64,000 bases of DNA, from positions 12,770,421-12,834,420 of the forward strand of contig NC_054885.1 of assembly GCF_018320785.1 (NCBI RefSeq), in the 5' to 3' direction. The position numbers and the translations under genes are program-made. The stretch comes from Cheilinus undulatus. Lineage: Eukaryota; Chordata; Actinopteri; Labriformes; Labridae. Below, piece after piece: positions 37,336 through 49,500 of the stretch. Each line of letters starts with the position of its first letter. Position 1 is the stretch's first letter. The notes beneath the pieces are model-generated. The model was not told where the DNA came from. It searched no databases and saw nothing but the letters and a program-made list of their open reading frames with translations.

Positions 37336-37543
37336 ATGGATGGCAGAGATTTTGGACCTCCCCGATCTGTCCACGTACCACCTCCGTTGTTGGCGGGGCT
37401 CGCAATGGAGTCTCACCGACTCGGAGCAGCAGCAGCAGCCGGGAGGATCCCTCCCTCGCCCGGTCACTTGGGCGCGAGTCATCCGCCGCCTCTCCACTCC
37501 GGAAAATTCTTGCCATCGGCCATTAACCTACATCCACACCACA
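37336..37543 (+). CDS. tnrc18: tnrc18 first coding exon (codons 1-69 plus one base)
   Basis: Starts at ATG 37336 and ends at donor cacca|gtaagtg, splitting a Ser codon after one base. It contains a short alanine run (five Ala) encoded by GCA/GCC repeats and a Pro/His-rich end. It lies in CpG-rich sequence, as 5' exons often do. Confidence 0.9.
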
Positions 37544-40500
37544 GTAAGTGCCTGATGTTTGCTCTGCTGCTTGAATGATGTAATGTTACACCCATGAAAT
37601 GATCAAATATTAACTTGAAATAACGCTGCGCCAAAAATGCGCACAGTTTGTGTCAGCATGTGCGGTCATCACTTGGATGTCGCTACGGTGTTTGCATGGG
37701 GGAAATAAACCCAGATGTAGGTCTTGTAAGGAGGTGTGGCTGTTAAAGACAAGTTACAGATGTAAAACTATTGGCTCACTAGCTTTGGAAAAGGGCAGTG
37801 GGCTCACAGATAATCTATTGACAGTGTTTTACACACATTACGTTGGATTTTAGGACTCCATCAGCGCAGGCTGCTTTGGTGGGTGTTGCTGCAGCAGTAT
37901 GCAGGTCAGGGTGTAATGGCATTGGATTGCATGTGAAGCATTTTACCGTCACTGCTGTGAGAGTAGATGCAGTTTAAGTATGTGCAAGAGAGGGTTGGGG
38001 GCGTGACCCTGCAAGGATGACAGAACACTTCTGACCTCTTTGGAGGAAAATTGTTGGAGTGTGCGAGCTGTGGTTCAGCCTCTGGTCTTTCTCTACCTTG
38101 AAAACACTCAGTGAATGCGTAGTTGATATGTGATTTTTTGCTACATCTCTACACATCCTGTTCCACATCCCTTCTCCTGCTTCAAGTACATTAAGGGATC
38201 TGTGTGTGTAAGGTGGATGGCTTTCATATGCTTGGCCATTAAAGAGGCAGTCTCCTTCAGAGTGAACCACCGTGTGTTTGTTTAAATCTAGTGGGCGTGT
38301 GTGTTTTCCTGTAGATCATCTACAGTATATGCTATTCCCTGCTGAGCTGCTGATATTCTCTCTACTATCACTTTCTGCACAGCAATGCCTGCTCCTGTTA
38401 TTAGGAATGAAAGCCTTGAAATAACATTGTGCAGAAGAGGGTAACAACACTTTCGCATGCATGTTTAAGAAGGAAATGATTTGCTGGAAAGTCTATCAAA
38501 TGCCTCTGAAGAAGTCATATAGTTGCAGAAACAGTGATACAGTTCCAGTTGTTCTCTTTCAGAGGTAAACCCCAGAGATAACTAAAGTCTTCCGCAGCTA
38601 TTCTCCTTGACGTTATTGCAGAGCGTGGGTTCAATGCAGCACTTGTCATCCGGATCATGGAGCTACCAGAAGGTCTAGTAAAGCATTGCAGCGCTCCCAG
38701 GGCAGGGCTCTGATGAAACGTTAATTTGACACACCGGTAGAGCCCACACACTCTCACATACACTGATACACACATGAAAAAGCTGTCAGAGATGAAATCA
38801 GCTCACAGCAGGGGGGCGTGGGGATGATTGATGGCTGAATCGCAGCAAAGCGATGGGCCAGGGCGCAGCTTATTGCAGCTGAGTTGATGTGATTTTTTGC
38901 GGCTGAGGAGTAACGTGGAAATGTTTTTCAGGAGGAGCGATCAGATGTTTGGATTTACTCTAAACCGTGCAAATACCATCTCTGCGAGCGTGTAGCAGTG
39001 GCGTGGAGATAATGTCCCCTCCCGTGGCTGTGAAACCAGCTGAAAACTGCTTGTGGGGTGTGTTTTTGTGTGTGTGCGTGCTCTTGAAGTGGAATTGACC
39101 CAGCCGCTATTCCAGCCTGGATTGTCAGCTTAAACACTCCTTTATAAAACGGGATAGGTTTCATTCAGCCCACACACTGACCTTCTCATCATCTCCCCTA
39201 CGCTGACTCTCATCCTCCACCCACTGAAACTCCACCACAGCTACCGTACGATGCAGGTCATTTAGCTTTATGACACCCCCCTTTAATATCAAATCCCCAC
39301 ACATTACATTAACCGAACTCAACTGAGATCTCAGCTCCGCTCCTTTAATAACACCACACAGCCCTGTTACATGATAATTACCCGCTAATTGCTTATGTTC
39401 ATAATGGTCCCATTTAACTCGCAATAAACAGCGTGAACTCGACACTGGAGGACCCCGCAGTGGAGCCAAGGTCGCCTGCTGCTGTTTTTGTTTACAGGTT
39501 TTTTGTACTGTTATTTCTGGCTGACCTCCTGATAGCAGAGTTGAGCTACCAACACACCTTCATTTCCCAGGAGGTTTCATTATTTACTTTTTAAGTTCAC
39601 TTTTTAAGGGGTTCCCACCTCTTCTAATGTGTGCGCAGTCTGCCTTTTCCCCTTGTTTACTTTGGTACAGAAAAGGACCTCTCTCCCTAAAGATATATTT
39701 ATTTAACCTAAAGTCCCTTTTCCTATTCACACAGAGGTTTAATCTAAACACGATAAGATCCAAGTCGTTGTTTATAAAATGGCTGTAAATGGTCCTCTGT
39801 CTACTGGAGGTCTGCCGGAGCCTCCATCACCAGATTGAGGCCATCTGTCCTCTCCCCTCCCACTCGCCTGTGAGCACAGCAGAGGTAGGACCCGCTGAAA
39901 TGTGACTGATCTGGAGTGATGTAGTCTCCATGGCCACTGCTATGGATTATAGGGCTGCAGATTTTATATCACAGTTTAAAGATCTTTCAGTCCCATATTT
40001 CCTTCCCAATACTGAGGCTAGTCCAGACCTAATTCAACACCAAGTGTTATTACGAAACCAATGATATCCTTAAACAACAACAGCTGTTTCCTATTCACTG
40101 TGGATGTGATACCATCATTGCCTGTATTGTCAGGCTTGGCTACATCCATGTGGATTTAATCTTTATTTGGTCAGTTTTAAATGCATAATATGCAACATTT
40201 TTAAAGATTGATGCAGAAGATATCAAATATTTGTTGCTATTTACATTGTGAAAAAATGAGTTTCCAAAAAGGAGCGAAGTCAAACTGCCTCTTGAGTTTG
40301 TTTTTCTCAGCTCTGTGTTCACACTGACAGGACGGCACCTTTCTCAACTTCTTGTTTTCTTTGCACAAACCACCCGCCGTCCAGCCATTAGCCATGCATC
40401 CACAACGTGGGGCACTGAGGGAGTTTGTTTTGGTCTGAGAGATTAGTGCATGAGGGCAACATCCAGTGTTGTGAAAACCTCTGTACTTCTGCACTGCAAT

Positions 40501-43500
40501 ACTTGGCCTAGTTGTCACTGTGATTTCTGTCCTCATTATGTCACCACTTTTCTGGTCCTGCCACTTTGTCTACTTGTTGGTGTACTGGAAACTGTGGCAA
40601 CTTAAATTAAATGTGGTACACACAGCTTGCTTGTTTACACTGCTTTGAGGCTGGCAGTCACCCGATGCTACCTAGCAGACCAGTCACAGGACTCTCAGTC
40701 TTTGTTGTTTTGGTGCATAGTTACTTTTTTTTTAGGAGGTGCATGTCCGGCTACGTGTGTAGGCTTCTGCATAGTTTCAGGGCTATGCAAACCTATGGCT
40801 TATACTAAGGCTTAGATTGAACGCAGACGTATAAATTTATCTAGGAATGAATTGCAGTTCCTTATTGAGCAACTTTTGTCTTCAAAAAGAAGCCCAGACT
40901 TACTTAAACATGGCTGTACCATAGTTCTTGGTAAAGACAGGCTCTTTGTAAAACCTTAAATGCAGCGTTGGCTGATGATGAGTGTACTAGTCAAAAGACT
41001 AATCAAGTAACAAACCCGGTAAGCTCCTACCCCCTAAACCTCTAACCAGGTTTTAGTTATCTGGATTGTTTGTTACAGAGGTTAAAGCCAAGTAAAAAAG
41101 GCTCCAGCCTTCTGCTTAAACCTTTTGAACATAAGCGCTGAAAAAATGTAAAGCTGAAAACAAACAGAGCTCCTCAAAGCAGGCTAAACTACTGCTGTGA
41201 CTTTTGACCCTTCTTAAGCATAAAAACTAATTTTAGATTTTTTTAGAATTATCCTAAATCAGTTCTTTTACTCCTTTTAAACAGTAAATCTATAAAGGTT
41301 TAACACATTACAAATCACTAGCAGTACAGAGCAGCTGTGCTGTTCTGAAATGGGAAAGCAAATTTGATTTCCAGCAAATCAAGCTGCCTTCTTCAAGTCT
41401 TCTAAATGACATTATCAGATCAGTGCAGATTAGTCTACTTTCCAGTAAAAAACCAAGTATGGGCTTGATCAAAGACATTGACCATTGGTGTCAGAGCAAC
41501 TTTAGTTGTTGTCTAAAGCCTTGGTCATTTACTGTGAGTTGGGACTGAAGTGGGTTGCAAAGCCATTTTCAGAGGGTCCTGTATGAATGTGCCATGTTGT
41601 GTTCCATTGCAGTTGTACCAATTTCTCTACATTCATCAGCATCAACATCTGAAGATCTGATTTCTGATTAAAACGATTGATGCCATAAATACCTCTATGT
41701 TACTGTTCATTTATCTAGCTAGGCCCCCCTCCTCTGATAGCGATTGGTCAAAACCTCTAAGAGACACGAGCAGGCAGGAAAACTTGAATTCAGAGAAGTG
41801 AATTCAAATAACCTCAGCTCCACTTAAAAGTGGTGTAAACAGCTTCATTACTCACAATAACAATAAATTCAACAAATGAATTTGAAATATTTCAGCCCCA
41901 CTTAGAAGTGGTATGATTGCTTGACTACACAGTATTCATCAAAATAAAACTGAACTAAAAAATTGAGTTAAAACACCCCAACACACTTCAAAGTGGCGTC
42001 AGCAGTTTGATTTGAGTGAGATCAAAAACAAATGAATCACAGATTCAAAACAACCATCCCTGATGAAATATAGCAGCTTAATCTGAGACATGAATCAAAA
42101 CTCTTATGAATATTTGAGTAAAACCTTAATGTCAAATACAAGGCAATCTTGTTATCACAGGTTTCTAAAGTGCTACAGAACTTTTTCCTCCCTCACTCTT
42201 TTTTCTCTACCCACTGTTACCTTAAAATGAGGTGAAGGTTCTCCACAGCACCTCGACCACTTTTTCTGTGGTCTTTTTTGCCGTATCCCTCTCTCGAGGG
42301 TTCTTGTCTTTCCTCCCACAGTCCAGAGTTTGTTGCTTTAGTGTTGCAGCCTTCTCCTCTGTTGCTATAGTGAAGTCACCGTACATCCTTGCATGTTTTG
42401 TTTGGAGATGTCAGATCAAATTGCTAGTATAAATGCGGCCCTGCTAACTTTGCAAAGCAGATGGATTTACCAGACTTCCTCATCTCTCTCATCAGGCAAA
42501 TCCACCTTTAAAAGCTCCAATCCACAACATTTGTGCCACACCAAACACTGTTCGGACCAGTCGGCGTCATTTGAGGAGAATGAGGCGGTAGCTATGGGTG
42601 GGGTTAAGTTCTGCTAGCCTTTTGCAATGGCTGCCTACAATGCAGAGATTAGCTCTGATGTAGCTACAACATAGTGGCAGTTTTATCAGAATTGGACCAC
42701 ATTTCTGCATGAAATAAAGAGTCTAAACGTGATGGAGAAATGCTCTTGCTGTTCTGCAGACCTGCTTTGGCATGAGTGTGATAGTGACGTGGTGGTGGTT
42801 AGTTGTATTGGGAGTGGTTGTTTCCAATGGCTGCTAGTGGAATGATTAGCTCGAATGTAGCCACAGCGGTGGTTTTGTCAGAGAATTCCTTTAATCAAAC
42901 AAGAGCCAAATGCTACACTGAAAACTTTTCATGACAGCACAGATATTTTCGCTCTTCTCTCGCGCTGTTTCAGCATGGGTTTGCAATCGTTACAGGTGGG
43001 GTCTGCTGGTGTATCCGATGGCCGCTGCTGCTGTAGCTATTAGCTCAGTTGTAGATATAGGAAAGTGGCAGTTTGATCAGATTAGGACTACATGTTTGTG
43101 TTGCAGATGCTGCGAGTTTCTTTTGGACTGTTTTCACTCTCAAGCCTGAACTATTTCCATACCACTGGCATTTTAGCCATGGGATTGCTGGTGTTGTTAC
43201 TGCTGCTTTGTGGCCTGCTGAAGATTGCTTGCATGAAAACACCAGTTACAGACATAAACAAGGATGTGAAAGCGTACAAAATAATACAAGGAAATGTTAT
43301 TTAGTGTTTGATAAACTTAACAAATGAAGACTGGCATAAATTTTGTTTACAAACAACTGCACACAACTACAGTTGCACAAAAATATTGGGAGAATGCCGG
43401 CAGATTTTAGCTTTAAAAAGTAATTTCTCATTTCTACTGATGTTTACAACCTTTGTGTACATTCTTTTCTAAGGACTGAAGTTTGTTTCTTTGTTCATCC

Positions 43501-46500
43501 TTCAACTTTAAACTGTTTTAAGGACTTATGTTTTCTGTCTGAACTATATTTATGTATCGGTATTAATATAGATTAGGGCTGAACGATTTGCAAAATAATT
43601 TGTGATTTTTTCCCCCAATATTGCGATTGCATTTTGATATGCTATTATTCTTATATCAATCTTATGTATTTTTCAACAAATTCAAACAGTAAGTAATTCC
43701 ATAAATGACACCATGTACATTGAAAATAATGAAATTATTTCAGAAGCAACTAGATCAAAATTGCAATTTCAGCTGAAATTGCATGGGGATGCTGAGAGCT
43801 GAATTGTGGAAGACCTGCTGAAAATAGCCAAAAGCATCAAAATAGCTGAAAATAACATGAGAGTAGCTAAAAATGGCATTCAATAGCTAAAAACGGATTA
43901 AAATACCTGAAGGTAGCCTAAAAGCTGAAAATAGCCTAAAATTAGCTGAAAGTAGCCTTAAAATAGCTGAAAATAGCTTAAAAATAGCTGAAAATAGCAC
44001 AAAAATAGCTGAAAATACCCTAATAGTGGCTGAAAATGGCATTCAATGGCTGAAAAAGCATAGAAATAGCTGAAAAAAACATGAAAATAGCTTTATTTTA
44101 TATACAAAAAAAGTTAGAAATGAGAAATGTTATAGCAGTCGAGTGATGAAGAAACAGGATTTTTTAAAGTTCAAATGGTGTCGATACGACAAAGTATGAA
44201 GGAGGAGATAGCCGGCGTGGAAGAATAATAATACACAAAATTGCTGATGCGAATATCAATAGTGTGGATGCTCAGCAGCTCCACTAATTAATACATAGTA
44301 GCACGAATCAGAATATTGGGGTGCAACAAGCTTTAAGCTTTAAAGGAGGCAGCTGGGGTGGAGGAGGTGAAGCTGATTGCAGCTGGGGTATGACTTTCGT
44401 GAAGTAACACTAGGTTTCATCAGTTTTATTTAGAATGAGCTAACTATTTTTGCTTATATTGCAAATGTGATGCCATTTGCTTTATTTAAGGACATTGGCA
44501 TTTTTATGTCACTCATTTTGATTAAGAAAAACATACATAAAACACAAAAGGAGGATTTTTAAAAAACATTATAAAAATGACACTTGAATGTTTGCATAAT
44601 GTGCATAAAATCTTTGCTGCTTTAAAGATTTACTAAACTGGTATTTTGATACATATCAAGTTAAAGAAATATTGCAACATCTGAGATTTTGTAAGTTGCA
44701 GCAGGCCTAATTACGATTTAATCTAATCTGTGATCAATTGCCCAGCCCTAATATGGATATCTGCCAACAGGAATTTGTAAATATCAGAGTAGCAGATATC
44801 AACAGGAACCCATCATTGTACATTCCCTCAAAACAATTTTTACCAGAAATTGTTGTGTCTAGCAAACAGTATTGATGAGATTTTGAAGCAGTACTCCTAG
44901 TAATAAGCTGCTTACATCTGTTTCCTTGGATTACTATCAAAAAAAGAAGATAAAAGATGACTCACTTCTTTCGAACTAACACAGAAATGCTGCAGAAGTT
45001 GTGTAAAAATGTAAAAAAAAAACACACTTTTGTGTATGAACCAGCTGCTCTTTTCAGAGTGTTCAGAGCGGGTAGAAACTACATGAATTGGGTGTAGCTT
45101 CAATCTCTGTTCTGTTATATGAATCAACCATTGTTTCTGTGATTATTTTAAGTGTATAGACTGATCTTAGATGGCTTAATGGAACAAATGTGAGCTTAAT
45201 AGGGCGAGAAAGCCGTTCAGGGTGGCGGCCCTCATTCAGTTAAGAATAACTTGTCTGAACTTTTTTGCTCTTTTCTATTCGTCACACTTAGATGAAGATA
45301 TCCTGTACTCGGTAATGAGTAGAAAAGGCAGCAGTGAGACATGGAGGTGAGTGTAAGGGAAGTCAATAGACGGAGACAAATGGAAAAGTACTAAATGGGT
45401 AGAATCCCAAAGGTAGAAAGTGGTGTTTTCTTTTCAAGGGATAAGAGCTGAGGTTTGTGTGAGGGAAGCGGTGTATAGATGAGAGGATTGGGGTCTTGTG
45501 TATGGGAATGGGAGCATGTGATTGTGCTTAGTGCTGTTACAGCCGGGGTTTCCCCCTGAGACACTGCAGCGAGAGAGAGAAGGAAAGAGATTTATCCTGA
45601 CCACAACACATTCATACACGGGGAGATAAATGTGGTGGCTTTTCCAGTGTTTTCTCTTTCAGACTCTCACAGAAGACTATGATTCATGCAGCATGCAGGG
45701 CAGGGCAGGGTTACCAGTTTGTCTTCCATGCTGCTTGGTTAGTGTGTCTGTTTACCTTAAAATTAATGTGAGTGGGTGTTTATATGTATTCAAGACACAG
45801 CCCCCCTTCCTAGTGTGTATGTGGAGATGTAACTCGGACACATCCCCTCTCAGATTAATTGAATCCTTCAGGAGAGAAAACAGGCCCCTTAAGAGAAAGC
45901 ACAAGGCACCGCTGCCCCGCCACAATAAACCTGTCAGAGGCAGACAAACGACACACAGTCACACACACACAAACTGTCAAACACAAGAGTGATAGGTGTG
46001 TGTGTTCGGTGAGAAAACGAGCGTGCCGCAGCATGTCGACATACCCGAAGCATTAGCTAAGTCGTTCTGTGTGCCAGATTCCTCCCTTTAAGTCAAACAA
46101 CACTCAAAGGTCACACACTCGCACACACATGCTGCCTTCTGTCTGTCTGGTGAGTCTCTGCTCTGCCCATTACATAAGCTCCATGATATCCCTCCCAGCA
46201 TTCACAGTGAAGATTGTGTGGTGACCTGGAGGAGACGGAGCAGGCTTAACATGAGAGGAGTCAGATTAACTGAGCAGGAACACCTGCTTCATGTTTCACT
46301 CTGTAGCCCTCAAAGCATCTTAAAATTGGTTGAATGTGAGCAAACTTTTTTGTTTTTAACTCTGCAAACACATTTCATTATCTCAATTTAATCTTATGGA
46401 GAGGTGTAAAAGACAACAGATTTTTTCAGTCAATCGATAGTCATTTTGAAATTATAGGCTGTTTAATAAGATAGGCCAACACATGACAGCTCCCTGAAAG

Positions 46501-49500
46501 TGGCAACCTCTTGTGTTAAAAAATAAACCTACTGTGGAAGACTTGAACGCTGTAGTTTGGCTGCAGAACAAGAAGAAGTCACATACCCGCCCTATTTTTT
46601 TTTAACCTGTATTTAACCAGATAAAGACCCACTGAGATTGAGACCTGGCCAAGAGGTCAGCAGCACTATGTTAAAATAACCGTGATCATTGCAGAAATAA
46701 ACATGTTTGCATCCTGGTTCTGGAACAGATTTAGTTAGAATACTTCATGCATTTATGGGCACATGCTGCATGGGGATTAACTTTTTAAAAACTCACCTGT
46801 TTTGGCTTTAAAGTGGATACAAGTTGTGCATAATTAGGGGCACTGCTGCTGGAGCATGGCGTAGCTGTTTGTCAGGAGGCCCCGTCTCCACCCCTTTGTT
46901 TATTACTAGTTTGATCCAAAGCAGGGGTTCTCAGCTGGTGTAGTCCTACAGCCCACCACCACCTGATGGGACACAACGTTTGACAGAATAAAGATCAGAC
47001 TAAACTTTATGAGGACATATTCCAACATCTTATTTCACCCTGTTTTGCAGTGATACCCAAGACTTTTAACTTATAAAAAAATCTTGAATAATGAAGCCAG
47101 TATCATAAGAAACACAGTTTTCTTCAAGTTATTTCTGTCCATGATAGCAGTATTGATAAGTCACAATATCAAGAAATAACTCCTGTCGGTACATCCTAAA
47201 TATTTTTTTTTCAGGCACCAAATTACAACCCACTAAAAACAGCTCTGTGACCCACTTTTGGGTCCCGACTAAGGCTGAACGATTTGGAAAACTAATCTAA
47301 ATGCAGTTTTTTTTCTCCCCAATATTCTGATATAATATGCGATTATTTTGACTAATTGGAAGTTGCATAATTGAGTTGTTGTACTGAAGGGAATGGTGAT
47401 TTGATGTCTGATTTCTATACAAAAACAAGGAAAGCAGGTTTTTTTTGCAAATAACTGGAATAATTGACACTTAAACGTTTTTCTCTGCCTCAAGAAACAT
47501 TGCATCTTCTGCAGTTTGAAAATTGCATTAGGATAAATTGCGATTTAATCTAAATTTCAATTGACTGCCCAGCCCTAGCCCTGACCCACCAGGTAAGAAC
47601 CATGAAAAGGCAAGTTTAAGACGGCATTTTGATATGTCGTCCTCCTTCTGAAACCTAATGGCTGACGTAGCTCAGACTACGTCCACTACTTTCTAAAGTC
47701 TGACTGAAGCGGAGGATATAATCTCACCCCCCTCCATGAGTCAAACTTTGAAACCAAAATACTGGGCAAAATAATCTTATCTTCAGTGTGCCTTGTGTCT
47801 TCAAAGTACGTTATCATGCTTATTCAAGCCCTAGTGTTTATGTTTCTGAAAAGTTTAGTTTTATTCAGTTATTTGATGCCTTTGAAAAACAAATTGCCTT
47901 GATTGAATGCTCAATCAACAGATGAGGCTCCTGCAGGGCTGTAAATTAGCAAAGTAGAGGAGAAACTATTAAAAAACCATTCCATAACAATGTGTTTCTG
48001 CTTCAAACCAGCTGAAGAATCTGATCTGATCTGCTGTTTTATTACTAAGTTAAATACCTGTTTTGGTTTGTGGAAAGAGCAAAATTCACTTTTGAGACTC
48101 TACCAGGCAATCCCTACCACATAGATAGTTTGATAGTGTCTGTACAGACTGGCAGATCAAGGCGTGGTCTTCATGGTGAACAAAGGGATCTCCTCTGTGC
48201 TGGCTGAGTGGTTTCTAAGGTGACACAGGCTCTATGGAGCTCCTGCTATGTGTTTATACAGCATGCTCTCTCATGCTTCAGCAACACTGTAATGCACTGA
48301 AATGACACCAATACAACACCGCTGCAAAATATGAAAGAGCGTGATGACAGTTGTGATTTGTTAGGGCATAATCAGCTCCTGTTGGAGGAGTATTTCAACT
48401 TTGTTCTGTACAATGGGTCAAAGGAGGCGTGTTTTCCATCTTTATCTTGCCTATACTTTAACTATTACTTGACAGAAAGTCCTGTAATTCTGATTTTGAG
48501 CTGGTTTGAAACAGCCAAAATTAATACAGATGCTTCTTTATGATCCTTGGATGCAAAGAGACCATCAAGAACATGCTGAGTATTTGTTTTGTTGATGTTT
48601 TTTGGCAGAAAGTTTCCTCAGAAACTTTCTTAGACAGGTAGGAATACAGGATAAAAAATGTAAAGCTTTATCCACAAGGGGACAGAGTGGAAACAAAATG
48701 AATGTTTCATTAAATTCCAGAGCTGAAAGCTTTAATAGTGAGTGTTTGAAGTATAAATGTAAAAAATTCAAACAAAAAATGAGCTACAGCTCCGCTAATG
48801 ATAAAATTAAAGATGAATCTAATCAGCAACCAGGGATTTTTTTTGTTACATTCATGAGATGATCTGAGACTTTATAAAAAGCTATGAAAAACTTTATTCG
48901 CTTAGTGTAGTTCATGTTGACTATTTTGGGGTATCATGTGGAAAATGTACTGAATTCCTTGAGCATGTCTTAATTTTCAGAGTTCAGATCCCACCTCTCT
49001 GTCTGCACCTCAGACGTTTTGTTTTTCTTCCTCTTTAAGGATAAAGGTTAAACCCAAAGTCGTCCCGGTCTGAGCTGCGAGTGTAGATGTAGTTATCACA
49101 CACTCTTGTGCATGCTCACATTGCATCTGTGTTACCATGCAACTGTGCAGGCCAGTCTGTCTTTGTGTGTGACGGTGTGTATATGTGTGTGTGTTTGCCT
49201 GTTTATAAGAGCGTTTCCATTTGTCGGTATGGAGGAGTGTGTCAAAACAACACCTGCCGTCTTCACGGGAGATTTCTGTGGCACAGCGAGGCTCAAACAC
49301 ACATGAGGTGTGTTTCCATCAGACTGTCATGGGTACTTTGTGATTTTTCTACTGTTTTCTTTGGGTGGAAAAACTCGTATTTATGAGGCTGGCTGCAGCC
49401 ATTAAGCAGCTGCACTTTCTGTTTGCTGTTGTAAATAAAGGCAAGATCACAAGTCAGAAGGTCTGCTTTATATAAAGATGGGTTACTCTAACAATTCATA

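Noticed and set aside
39161..39469. Minus-strand frame of 102 codons in tnrc18 intron 1
   Set aside because: No recognisable domain and no splice context. If conserved, the sequence is more likely an enhancer.
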